Shown: positions 12,618 to 19,079 of the stretch, piece after piece
Position numbering within the stretch: the first letter of the stretch is position 1
Layout: the number at the start of each line of letters is the position of its first letter
IMG/VR virus record: IMGVR_UViG_3300027974_000203
Span: 1 to 20,241 of that record
Strand: one strand, 5' to 3'
Origin: a virus
Length of the DNA: 20,241 nt
The notes under the pieces: model-generated
Seen by the model: only the letters and a program-made list of their open reading frames with translations
Databases searched by the model: none
What the model was told of the DNA's origin: nothing
Program-made: the position numbers and the translations under genes

Positions 12618-12789
12618 TCCACCAAGTGGATGGAAATACGGATTTCCTAAAGTGTGGAATTCAGAAACACATCCCAAATTTGATGAATGGATTGTTTGGG
12701 CTGGATATCCAGAAGATGTTATGAAATCATTTGGTGTGCATTTTTATGTTCGCCAATGGGAATATAAAGAGGAAAATGTAAATGAGTGA
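12601..12789 (+). CDS. Conserved small phage protein (LWVDPPSGW)
   Basis: 62 residues with AAGGAAATGAAA before the ATG. LWVDPPSGWKYGFPKVWN, then WIVWAGYP and FYVRQWEY, are the conserved positions of a common phage family without known function. Rich in aromatic residues. Confidence 0.75.
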   Translation: MKLWVDPPSGWKYGFPKVWNSETHPKFDEWIVWAGYPEDVMKSFGVHFYVRQWEYKEENVNE

Positions 12790-12862
12790 TCGTATTGTAT
12801 TGGGATTTATTGTTGCTGGTTGGTTAGCGGTTATTGCATTAGTTTTGACTGGAGCTGCATAA
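12782..12862 (+). CDS. 26-aa membrane micropeptide
   Basis: The ATG overlaps the end of the previous gene by 8 bases. MSDRIVLGFIVAGWLAVIAL is one hydrophobic helix with no soluble part. The third hydrophobic micropeptide in the window. Only context and hydrophobicity support it. Confidence 0.5.
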   Translation: MSDRIVLGFIVAGWLAVIALVLTGAA

Positions 12863-12863
12863 A

Positions 12864-13109
12864 ATGTTTTTAGCGAAGCCTTACTTTAAGAATGGTTTGA
12901 AATCAAAAACTTTTGATTCAATGCAAGAGTGCCGACAATATCTCAATGAATTTGCTGAAATGAATCTTTCAATTGAAGATTGGATTGCTTCTGGTAAACT
13001 TCTGGAGATTGATGAATACGGCGATACGTTCTATCCAGAACAGTTTCCAGTGATTGTGAAGGGTCAGACTGTCATGCGGAAGTTCGATTTTGATGCTCTT
13101 TTGTCGTAA
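12864..13109 (+). CDS. Unknown small protein
   Basis: 81 residues, starting one base after the micropeptide stop. YFKNGLKSKTFDSMQECRQYLNEF looks like a beta strand plus helix, with an acidic remainder (LEIDEYGDTFYPEQFPVIV). Last gene of the chain that begins at 10217. Not recognised. Confidence 0.7.
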   Translation: MFLAKPYFKNGLKSKTFDSMQECRQYLNEFAEMNLSIEDWIASGKLLEIDEYGDTFYPEQFPVIVKGQTVMRKFDFDALLS

Positions 13110-13132
13110 AAAAACAACAGAAAAGAAAGCCC

Positions 13133-13161
13133 TTGACTTCGCAGATCCACAGTGCTATAAT
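13133..13161 (+). promoter_or_regulatory. Sigma70-type early promoter, copy 6
   Basis: TTGACT (13133-13138), 17-bp spacer, TATAAT (13156-13161). Upstream AACAACAGAAAAGAAAGCC resembles the flank of the other copies. It drives 13191 and probably the HTH gene at 13381. Confidence 0.82.
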
Positions 13162-13190
13162 GATTGTATTGGATGAAAAAGGAGATTGAA

Positions 13191-13349
13191 ATGACCCTCG
13201 ACCAGTTGATTGTTCAGTTAGTTAATTACGAAGCGCTGCATGTTGCTCTACTTCAAGCCCAAGAAGATGTAGAGGTTCCTCTGAGGAACCCGCAGATTGA
13301 AGCCGAGCATTTTTATGATCTTGACGCCGTACATTACGGCTTGATGTAA
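13191..13349 (+). CDS. Small unknown protein behind promoter copy 6
   Basis: 52 residues with AAAGGAG before the ATG. An N-terminal helix (LDQLIVQLVNYEALHVALLQAQ) is followed by an acidic tail. Promoter and ribosome-binding site support expression. Function unknown. Confidence 0.65.
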   Translation: MTLDQLIVQLVNYEALHVALLQAQEDVEVPLRNPQIEAEHFYDLDAVHYGLM

Positions 13350-13380
13350 TTTATATATTTTTGAGAAAAGGAATTTAATC

Positions 13381-13926
13381 ATGGCTAAAGTTAAAGCACC
13401 CCGTACTTGCGAGCGTCTAATCGTCCTTATGGCTAAATGCGGTGACGGTTGGGTTTGTAGTCCAACTCAGATTCAAACCGATCTACAATATGATTGCATG
13501 TATCGGATTTCGACAGAACTCTGGCGAGCAAAGAAGCGTGGTGCGATAATCAAAACACACCGAGATGGTCGTAATGTTGTTGGTTATGAACTAATGAATG
13601 TGCAAGAAATGCGTGAATGGATTGCTGCTCGAGGTTTTGATGCAGAAACATTTACGAAAGTAGAATCTAATCCGAAGTCAGTTCAGCCCAAAGTGCCTAA
13701 AGCTGTTACTCCCAAAGCACCGAAGGTTGCAAAAGCACCCAAAGTTGCTAAAGTGAAACCAGCTAAGGTTGTAGAGATTCCTCAGTTCGAAGAGGATTCG
13801 CTCGAAACAGCTATGTCGAACATGGTTAGCGTAAGCGGACCAATCGATATTTTGGATGAAATTGACACGGACGTAACTGACTATGAAGATCGTCAGTACG
13901 CAGAAGATTATGTTGCTACGACGTAA
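13381..13926 (+). CDS. Winged-helix-like DNA-binding protein with Lys/Pro linker
   Basis: 181 residues in three parts. Residues 1-90 look like a small helical/winged-helix domain (CERLIVLMAKCGDGWVCSPTQI, then WRAKKRGAIIKTHRDGRNVVGYEL as recognition helix and wing). Residues 98-126 are a low-complexity Pro/Lys/Val/Ala linker with repeated PKVAK-like units, like bacterial histone-type tails. The rest is acidic. AAAGGA precedes the ATG. A phage DNA-binding regulator or nucleoid-like protein is the best guess; the domain is judged by eye. Confidence 0.78.
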   Translation: MAKVKAPRTCERLIVLMAKCGDGWVCSPTQIQTDLQYDCMYRISTELWRAKKRGAIIKTHRDGRNVVGYELMNVQEMREWIAARGFDAETFTKVESNPKSVQPKVPKAVTPKAPKVAKAPKVAKVKPAKVVEIPQFEEDSLETAMSNMVSVSGPIDILDEIDTDVTDYEDRQYAEDYVATT

Positions 13927-14083
13927 AGAAGACACGATACCATTAGTTGAAAGCCTAATACTAACTGCTTGGGATCTCGGTTTAACTGGCAATGAAGTTA
14001 TTGAGTACATCATTGCTGCTACAGGATTAGCTGAAGGTGTTATTCGCCCAATAGTCGCGAAATTTATTGATGACAACTATTGA
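13910..14083 (+). CDS. Small helical unknown protein
   Basis: 57 residues overlapping the end of the HTH gene by 17 bases. It looks all-alpha (LVESLILTAWDLGLTGNEVIEYIIAA and GVIRPIVAKFIDD), with a possible HTH-like turn at LGLTGNEV. Ends just before a terminator. Confidence 0.68.
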   Translation: MLLRRKEDTIPLVESLILTAWDLGLTGNEVIEYIIAATGLAEGVIRPIVAKFIDDNY

Positions 14084-14091
14084 TGAGACAC

Positions 14092-14120
14092 AGTGGCGAT
14101 TCATTCGCCACTTTTCATTT
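14092..14120 (+). terminator. Rho-independent terminator
   Basis: Perfect 8-bp stem AGTGGCGA (14092-14099)/TCGCCACT (14105-14112), 5-nt loop, then TTTCATTT. Ends the early block that starts at promoter copy 6. Confidence 0.85.
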
Positions 14121-14136
14121 GTAAGAGGAAAACAAA

Positions 14137-14667
14137 ATTAATATCTTTTACTTAGATAAAGACACAGTGAATTGCGCTAGAATGCATCTAGACAAGCATG
14201 TAGTCAAGATGATTCTTGAATATGGACAATTGTTATCAACAGCGCATCGTACATTAGATGGCATTGATAATGTGCTTGCTGATCCTCTACATGATTCAAT
14301 CATGTACAAAGCAACCCACAAGAATCATCCATCTGCTATATGGGCAAGAAAGTCTAAAGAGAATTACATTTGGTTAAGTAATCTTCTAATTGATCTATGC
14401 GAAGAGTATACTTATCGATATGAAAAGGTGCATAAAGTAGAACGTACAGGTTTATGCTTTGTCCTATACAAGAATGTGCCTAAGAATATTGGTATAGAAG
14501 GTTGGTCTGAACCAACTCCTGCAATGCCAGATATATACAAAGTCAACGGCGACGCAATTATATCCTACAAAAAATACTATATACATGAAAAGGCGCGCAT
14601 TGCAAGATGGACTAAACGTCCTCCGCCAAATTGGTTTACGCAAGGAATTAATAATGCCAACTTATAA
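14137..14667 (+). CDS. Conserved phage protein, ATT start codon likely
   Basis: About 176 residues. Relatives begin M-N-I-(F/Y)-x-LD and continue with a DKHVVKM-x-x-E-x-x-QLLSTAHR block. Here NIFYLDKDTVNCARMHLDKHVVKM is encoded in frame from 14140, but the codon before it is ATT (14137-14139) and no ATG, GTG or TTG lies between it and the stop at 14122-14124. AGAGGAA (14124-14130) is ideally placed for ATT 14137. A GTG start at 14167 would remove the conserved N terminus. HLDKH, HKNHPSAIWARKS and a C-terminal RWTKRPPPNW are further landmarks. The family lacks a proven function. Confidence 0.82.
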   Translation: MNIFYLDKDTVNCARMHLDKHVVKMILEYGQLLSTAHRTLDGIDNVLADPLHDSIMYKATHKNHPSAIWARKSKENYIWLSNLLIDLCEEYTYRYEKVHKVERTGLCFVLYKNVPKNIGIEGWSEPTPAMPDIYKVNGDAIISYKKYYIHEKARIARWTKRPPPNWFTQGINNANL

Positions 14668-14890
14668 TTTTAGAAATAAGGAATCTGGAGAGATAATCGA
14701 AAGAGTCTTTAAAATGAGTGAGAAAGATGATTTTCTAAAAGAGAATCCTCAATTCGAATCTGTTATGTTAAGCCCTCCAGCATTAGGTGATCCAATCCGA
14801 TTGGGAGTTCGTAAACCAGACAACGGATTTAGAGAAGTTCTAGCTAAGGCTAAAGCTGCACATCCTAAGGGGAATGTAAATACATTCTAA
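14654..14890 (+). CDS. FmdB-like phage protein without Cys
   Basis: 78 residues, overlapping the previous gene by 14 bases, with AAGGAA upstream. It begins MPTYNFRNKESGEIIERV, the usual start of FmdB-type zinc ribbons, but the Cys knuckles are absent. SPPALGDPIRLGVRKPDNGF-x-EVL is the conserved C-terminal block found in T4-like phages of aquatic bacteria. A degenerate zinc-ribbon fold is an inference. Confidence 0.77.
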   Translation: MPTYNFRNKESGEIIERVFKMSEKDDFLKENPQFESVMLSPPALGDPIRLGVRKPDNGFREVLAKAKAAHPKGNVNTF

Positions 14891-14930
14891 TGTTGGAGCC
14901 CTCCATTACAATACTAGAAAGAGGTCTTCA

Positions 14931-15713
14931 ATGGCTAGAAAACCTGCTGTACCAAAAATTCCACAATCTGATGAATTGGAAATTTCTGGTCCACAAACGT
15001 CAACAAAAACTCCAAGACAAGTTAATAACACATTGAAGTTGAAACTTGATGATGCAAAGAAGTTTGAGCCACTAACAGAGAATCAAAAACTATTCTTTGA
15101 TGCATATGATAGAGGTGATTATTTCGTAGCATTGCATGGTGTTGCTGGAACAGGAAAGACATTTATTGCAATGTATAAATCATTGATGGAAGTTCTCGAC
15201 AAGAACAATCCATTTGATAAAATCATTGTTGTTCGTTCCGCTGTTCAATCAAGAGAGATTGGTCATTTGCCTGGTGATGTTACTGAAAAGATGGAAATCT
15301 ATCAGCAACCATATCAACAGATTTGCCAAACAATCTTTGGACGTAAAGATGCATGGGCTAGACTTTCAGAGCAAGGTTATGTAGAATTCATTTCTACTTC
15401 ATTCATTCGCGGTATGTCATTTGATGATGCTATCATTATCGTTGACGAAATGCAGAATATGAATTTCGAAGAGATTGATACCGTAATGACTCGCGTTGGA
15501 TATCGCTCTAAAATTATTTGGTGCGGCGACTACAGACAAACCGATCTAAGAAAATCAAACGACAAGACAGGTATTCTAAAATTCTTTGACGTTGCTATGC
15601 ACATGAAAGCATTCACCAGAATCGAATTTACTGCTGATGACATTGTTCGATCCTCTTTGGTTAAAGACTACATATTAGCAAAACTACAATACGAAGACAC
15701 AATACAAAATTAA
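14931..15713 (+). CDS. phoH: PhoH-like ATPase
   Basis: 260 residues. Walker A GVAGTGKT (70-77), the RSAVQSREIGHLPG block (102-115) typical of PhoH, Walker B IIIVDEMQN (168-176) with D172-E173, and WCGDYRQTD as sensor region. An N-terminal 45-residue Pro/Lys/Thr-rich stretch precedes the ATPase core. PhoH proteins are P-loop ATPases of the helicase-like type linked to phosphate starvation and RNA metabolism in bacteria. They are very common in phages of aquatic hosts, where their job is unsettled. AGAGG lies before the ATG. It is followed by the exonuclease gene. Confidence 0.95.
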   Translation: MARKPAVPKIPQSDELEISGPQTSTKTPRQVNNTLKLKLDDAKKFEPLTENQKLFFDAYDRGDYFVALHGVAGTGKTFIAMYKSLMEVLDKNNPFDKIIVVRSAVQSREIGHLPGDVTEKMEIYQQPYQQICQTIFGRKDAWARLSEQGYVEFISTSFIRGMSFDDAIIIVDEMQNMNFEEIDTVMTRVGYRSKIIWCGDYRQTDLRKSNDKTGILKFFDVAMHMKAFTRIEFTADDIVRSSLVKDYILAKLQYEDTIQN

Positions 15714-15726
15714 TGGATTATGCAAA

Positions 15727-16395
15727 GTGAAATTTAATCATGTGCCATGTGCAATTGACTATGATTTAGAAACTGAAACCGTAAATGGTAAAAGATTCTA
15801 TAAAACTCCCGACGGGCAACTATACCCGTCGGTGACCACAATTACATCACAACACACCAAAGCAGATATTATTGCTTGGCGTAAAAGAGTTGGTGAAGAG
15901 GAAGCAAATCGAATATCTACTAAAGCCTCGAGTCGTGGAACAAGAGTGCATAAAATCTGTGAAGACTATTTAAATAACTCAGAAAAGTATGCAGAGAAAG
16001 CAATTCCAGATTCGTTTGTAATGTTCAAATCATTGCAGCCTTTGATGGATGAGCATATCAATAACATCCATGCGATTGAGATTCCGCTCTATTCGCATCA
16101 TTTGAAAGTCGCTGGTCGTGTTGATTGCATTGCAGAGTATGACAATAAACTTTCAATCATTGATTTTAAAACATCTTCTAAACAAAAGAAAGAAGCTAAT
16201 ATTAAAAACTATTTCATGCAATGCTCTGCTTATGCAGTAATGTATGAAGAGCGTACTGGAATTCCAGTTACTCAATTAGTTATTATGATTGCAGTTGATT
16301 CAGATCATCCGCAAGTGTTTATTAAAAAGCGTGATGACTATATTAAAGATTTTATTTCTTACCGTGAAGCATATGATTCTGTACTGATTGACTAA
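15727..16395 (+). CDS. PD-(D/E)XK exonuclease (MGME1/Cas4-like)
   Basis: 222 residues from GTG 15727; an ATG at 15713 is out of frame and closes after 5 codons. The N-terminal block NGKRFYKTPDGQLYPSVTTI is typical of phage exonucleases related to mitochondrial MGME1. SSRGTRVHKICEDYL gives the early His/Glu. VAGRVDCIAEYDNKLSIIDFKTSSK carries the D...D-x-K metal site. NYFMQCSAYAVMYEE has the Q-x-x-x-Y motif. It probably degrades single-stranded DNA ends in replication or recombination. It lies 13 bases after phoH. Confidence 0.9.
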   Translation: MKFNHVPCAIDYDLETETVNGKRFYKTPDGQLYPSVTTITSQHTKADIIAWRKRVGEEEANRISTKASSRGTRVHKICEDYLNNSEKYAEKAIPDSFVMFKSLQPLMDEHINNIHAIEIPLYSHHLKVAGRVDCIAEYDNKLSIIDFKTSSKQKKEANIKNYFMQCSAYAVMYEERTGIPVTQLVIMIAVDSDHPQVFIKKRDDYIKDFISYREAYDSVLID

Positions 16396-16407
16396 AGGAG
16401 AAATATT

Positions 16408-16833
16408 TTGAACGGCCGTCTATTTGATAATGTTAATTTAATTGCTGGGAAAAGTAAAACTTGTAATCGATGTAAAGTGAATAAACACCTATCCCTTTTT
16501 GGCAATGATAGTGGCGGTAATAAATTAAGATCGTGGTGTAGAGATTGTGATAGTATAGTCAACAAAGAACGAAGACTAATACGCAATTGTGCTCCCGCTA
16601 TACCAGATAATCATTTTTGTCCTATTTGTAAAAAAAATGAAAATCAATTGAATGAAACTCAACAACCAACAATGAATAAAAGAGGAAGTCCTTGGGTATG
16701 CGATCATGATCACACAACAAAATCTTTTCGTGGTTGGATATGTAGAAAATGTAATTTGGGATTAGGAAACTTTAATGATGATTATACATTAGTATTAAAT
16801 GCCGCAAAATATTTAAAGGAATATTCCCATTGA
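16408..16833 (+). CDS. Endonuclease VII-like HNH nuclease with zinc finger
   Basis: 141 residues from TTG 16408, with AAAGGAG at 16394-16400. An N-terminal zinc knuckle C19-x2-C22 ... C44-x2-C47 is followed by a second one, C71-x2-C74, that belongs to an Endo VII fold. The catalytic DHDH at 99-102 comes next, then FRGWICRKCNLGLGNFNDD with C112, C115 and N116. T4 gp49 has the same core (resolves branched DNA), but the extra zinc finger and short C terminus are typical of free-standing HNH homing nucleases. It sits between two conserved core genes, as an inserted mobile gene would. Confidence 0.88.
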   Translation: MNGRLFDNVNLIAGKSKTCNRCKVNKHLSLFGNDSGGNKLRSWCRDCDSIVNKERRLIRNCAPAIPDNHFCPICKKNENQLNETQQPTMNKRGSPWVCDHDHTTKSFRGWICRKCNLGLGNFNDDYTLVLNAAKYLKEYSH

Positions 16834-16860
16834 CCAGTTGTTATAAAGATGGAGTTTTAT

Positions 16861-17217
16861 ATGAATAGAATGTATGATGATGTTCGAATTTTTATTGATG
16901 CATGTGATCAAGAAAAGACTAAAGCAAATGCAAGTCTATATCGAAATCTAATTGTTGAAGAATTTAATGAATTCATTCAAGCAAACAATAAAGATGATGA
17001 AGTAGAAAAACTTGATGCATGTATGGATATGATTTGGGTTATTCTTGGCTATTGCTACATGAAAGGCTATGATGTTAATGGTGCATGGGGTGAAGTCGCA
17101 AGAAGCAATTTTGACAAGATAGATAAAGACACAGGAAAGGTTCGAAAGCGTGAAGATGGCAAAGTGCTAAAGCCAGAGGGATGGAGATCACCCAACCTTG
17201 CACCATTTGTAAAATAA
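16861..17217 (+). CDS. HisE/MazG-like pyrophosphohydrolase
   Basis: 118 residues. ATG 16861 is preferred over ATG 16849 because TGGAG (16851-16855) lies 5 bases before it. E33-E34-x2-E37 (VEEFNEFIQ) and D52-x3-D56 (LDACMDMIWV) form the metal site of the all-alpha NTP pyrophosphohydrolase superfamily. The C terminus has EVARSNFDKID, GKV-x-KREDGKVLKPEGW and PNL, the pattern of phage proteins annotated as phosphoribosyl-ATP pyrophosphohydrolase-like. No his genes are present, so a nucleotide-pool role is more likely than histidine synthesis. Confidence 0.85.
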   Translation: MNRMYDDVRIFIDACDQEKTKANASLYRNLIVEEFNEFIQANNKDDEVEKLDACMDMIWVILGYCYMKGYDVNGAWGEVARSNFDKIDKDTGKVRKREDGKVLKPEGWRSPNLAPFVK

Positions 17218-17226
17218 TGATATACT
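17198..17226 (+). promoter_or_regulatory. Promoter of the tmRNA gene (extended -10)
   Basis: TTGCAC (17198-17203), 17-bp spacer, TATACT (17221-17226), preceded by TGA (17218-17220) as an extended -10. Predicted start at about 17233, just upstream of the acceptor segment of the tmRNA. Confidence 0.6.
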
Positions 17227-17232
17227 AAATAT

Positions 17233-17545
17233 TCTTAATGGTAGTAAACTGATTTTTAGAAAGGTATTTCGGACGTGGGTGCGAATCCCACCAAGTCCAC
17301 CAGAAGTGTATTGTCTACTGGTGAATGAGATAACAATGCTCATAATAAAAGTTCCAAACAGTATGCTTCTGATGGGCTTGACTAGATTCGACGGAGTAAT
17401 AAGTACAATTATTGGCTACTCGACATATCAGTCGTTAAAAATAAATCAAGTAAACGCAAATGATAGCGAATACAGATTAGTGGCGTGATAACCACTTAGG
17501 GTTTCGGTGGGTTTCCTCGTAACAGAATAACCTACCACTTTCAAA
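17233..17545 (+). ncRNA. ssrA: Circularly permuted (two-piece) tmRNA
   Basis: Both halves of a tmRNA are present in reversed order. First comes the acceptor segment: GGTATTTCGGACGTGGG (17263-17279), matching the GGAATTTCGGACGCGGG end of E. coli tmRNA, then a T arm with stem GTGGG/CCCAC, then CAAGTCC-A-CCA (17292-17302). After 71 bases the coding segment begins GGGCTTGACTAGATTCGACG (17374-17393). GGGCTTG pairs with CAAGTCC, including the G3-U70 alanine identity pair. Resume codon GCA at 17456 starts the tag ANDSEYRLVA (17456-17485) with stops TGA TAA; E. coli has ANDENYALAA. GCTACT (17415-17420 region) can pair with GGTAGT (17240-17245) as helix P2. GGTGGGTT (17506-17513)/AACCTACC (17529-17536) forms a downstream stem. 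The 5' and 3' limits are estimates. It needs host SmpB; no smpB is in the window. Confidence 0.88.
17292..17380 (+). other. Pre-tmRNA hairpin across intervening segment
   Basis: 17292-17311 pairs with 17361-17380: 19 of 20 positions, four of them G-U, with one C-A mismatch at 17300/17372. This joins the acceptor stem to the start and end of the intervening segment. The segment 17303-17373 also holds a small ATGAG/CTCAT hairpin (17325-17329/17339-17343). RNase P and 3' trimming would release the two mature pieces. Confidence 0.85.
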
Positions 17546-17562
17546 ACTCGATAAGGAAGTAG

Positions 17563-18054
17563 ATGATACTAAAGACTATAAAAGTCTTACTAGGATCTTT
17601 TTTATTTTTTGGTTTAATATTATCGGTAGATAGTGGAATTATAGAGAGCAAATATCAGTTAGTGAATCCTAGTACAGAACAACAAATCAATTGTTTAGCA
17701 CAAAACATATATTACGAAGCAGCAACAGAATCTTTTGAGGGTAAACTTGCAGTAGCGCAAGTGACTCTTAATAGAGTTAAATCTGGTAAGTTTGGTAATA
17801 CTGTTTGCAAAACAGTCTATCAAAAAGTTAACAAAACATGTCAATTCTCTTGGGTATGTGAAAAGAAGAGTCGGCTTATGAGATATGATTCACAAGAATT
17901 TATCGCATCTAAAGAAGCTGCGTATAAAATTCTTGTTGGTGGACATAGAATAAAGAAGCTAGACAATGCTCTTTATTATCATGCAAATTATGTAAATCCT
18001 AGATGGAATAAGAAAGTGCTTGCCAAAATAGGCAAACACATTTTCTATGCTTGA
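17563..18054 (+). CDS. SleB-type cell wall hydrolase (endolysin)
   Basis: 163 residues. An N-terminal hydrophobic stretch (IKVLLGSFLFFGLILSV) acts as signal or signal-anchor. The Hydrolase_2/SleB domain follows: INCLAQNIYYEAATESFEGKLAVAQVTLNRV with the likely catalytic Glu E52, then FGNTVCKTVYQ, CQFSWVC, and a terminal NALYYHANYVNPRWNKK and IGKHIFYA. SleB-family enzymes are lytic transglycosylases acting on peptidoglycan. AAGGAAG precedes the ATG. It converges with, and overlaps by 10 bases, a small membrane protein operon on the other strand. The signal-anchor suggests SAR-type or Sec export. Confidence 0.9.
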   Translation: MILKTIKVLLGSFLFFGLILSVDSGIIESKYQLVNPSTEQQINCLAQNIYYEAATESFEGKLAVAQVTLNRVKSGKFGNTVCKTVYQKVNKTCQFSWVCEKKSRLMRYDSQEFIASKEAAYKILVGGHRIKKLDNALYYHANYVNPRWNKKVLAKIGKHIFYA

Positions 18055-18335
18055 TGATTTTTATTGTTGATTTGTTTATCGGCTTCTATTCTTTCAATTT
18101 CAATTGTCTTACCACGAAGCTGAAGAACTGTATCAACTTTTTCGTTGAGTCGAATTAAATCATTATCTAAAGTTCTAATTCTATCAATAAGATTGATTAG
18201 AGATTTGTTTGCACTAGTAACTACTGGTTTGACTTCTAGCGTCACCCAAATCCATGTATAGTGAACAAAGTATCCAAGACCAAATGCAGCAATAATTGGA
18301 AAGCCGTATTTGTTAATTAGTTCAACGATGTGCAT
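18045..18335 (-). CDS. Small TM/coiled-coil protein (holin-like), copy A
   Basis: 96 residues on the minus strand. A membrane helix near the N terminus (YGFPIIAAFGLGYFVHYTWIWV) is followed by a coiled-coil-like helix (LINLIDRIRTLDNDLIRLNEKVDTVLQL) and a charged tail. It is paralogous to the gene at 18702 (shared GFPI-x-AA ... GYFV and heptad region). The TAATG junction couples it to the gene at 18335. Location next to the endolysin suggests a holin or lysis-timing role (inference). Confidence 0.75.
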   Translation of the reverse strand: MHIVELINKYGFPIIAAFGLGYFVHYTWIWVTLEVKPVVTSANKSLINLIDRIRTLDNDLIRLNEKVDTVLQLRGKTIEIERIEADKQINNKNHQA

Positions 18336-18682
18336 TATTCTTTAGTCGGTTGAATTCTTTTTGTCATAGAAAGTTTTTCTTCTAGAATTGCGATATGCAT
18401 TCTATTATCGGCAATCATATCTCTATTGCGTTGAATTTCTTTTTCTAAGTCTTGTCTTAATTTCTCTCGGGCTAATTCAGCACCAGAGTTGTTTGCTTGT
18501 TTATTATCTGATGTGACAACGAGAGATATTTTTCCATTAAGTATAGTAACATCATGCGACAAGTTCTGAAGTGCAGACATTAAGTAAACGACGCATGAAA
18601 ATAGTAGTGGTAATAAAGCAAAAGTTAATTTCTCGATTAACTGTCCCTTTGCGTGTGCTTCTTCTAATTTTTCTACAGACAT
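18335..18682 (-). CDS. TM/coiled-coil protein in lysis-like operon
   Basis: 115 residues on the minus strand. ATG 18682 has AGAGGAA on its 5' side, better than the ATG at 18721, which would overlap the upstream gene. A single membrane segment (FALLPLLFSCVVYLMSAL, about 22-39) is followed by a long charged helix (LAREKLRQDLEKEIQRNRDMIADN) that looks like a coiled coil. The shape is compatible with an inner-membrane spanin or holin partner, but no family was recognised. Confidence 0.72.
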   Translation of the reverse strand: MSVEKLEEAHAKGQLIEKLTFALLPLLFSCVVYLMSALQNLSHDVTILNGKISLVVTSDNKQANNSGAELAREKLRQDLEKEIQRNRDMIADNRMHIAILEEKLSMTKRIQPTKE

Positions 18683-18701
18683 TTGGGATTCCTCTTTTGA
18701 G

Positions 18702-18986
18702 TTAGTCTTTTCTAAGGTCATTATTGTGGGCCCTCGCAATTCTACCAAAGTTAGGTTGTAATCCTAAAGCATGAGATATCTTAATGTCAATTCTTTCTAC
18801 TTCGGAATTCATTATGTCGATTCGTTTATCCAAACTTTTTGTAATCTCCTCTAGTGACTTGATAGAAGAGGTGACTCCAGCTAGAATGAATTTGAGACAG
18901 AGTAATACGAAATATCCAGCCGCAATTGCTGCTGCGATTGGAAAGCCAACGTCTGCTACTATAGTTGTAATGTCGGTAAATTCCAT
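18702..18986 (-). CDS. Small TM/coiled-coil protein (holin-like), copy B
   Basis: 94 residues on the minus strand from the ATG at 18986, with GGAGAAAAT before it. FPIAAAIAAGYFVLLCLKFILAGV is the membrane helix; SSIKSLEEITKSLDKRIDIMNSEVERIDIKISHAL is a heptad-like helix. Paralog of 18045-18335. First gene of the three-gene minus-strand operon; its promoter would lie in 18987-19079, shared with gmd in the opposite direction. Confidence 0.75.
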   Translation of the reverse strand: MEFTDITTIVADVGFPIAAAIAAGYFVLLCLKFILAGVTSSIKSLEEITKSLDKRIDIMNSEVERIDIKISHALGLQPNFGRIARAHNNDLRKD

Positions 18987-19079
18987 ATTTTCTCCGTTTT
19001 TATTATTTATTGTTTGAGAAAATTTGCTAGATATATAGTTGTATGTTAGAATAATGTTTTTCTTTAGAGGTGAAAAATT

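Noticed and set aside
13678-13770. Repeated PKVAK-like coding units
   Set aside because: This is low-complexity linker coding sequence, not a CRISPR or DNA repeat array; no CRISPR array is present in the window.
17279-17488. Open frame of 69 codons with a GTG-like start
   Set aside because: It runs through the tmRNA T arm, intervening segment and tag and ends at the tag stop codon; the RNA structure explains the sequence.
17506-17545. Terminator after the tmRNA
   Set aside because: The GGTGGGTT/AACCTACC stem lacks a T-tract and fits better as a tmRNA helix or pseudoknot element.
18995-19012. Possible T4-type late promoter (AATAAATA) on the minus strand upstream of the membrane operon
   Set aside because: One mismatch to TATAAATA in a very AT-rich spacer; too weak to call without more copies.
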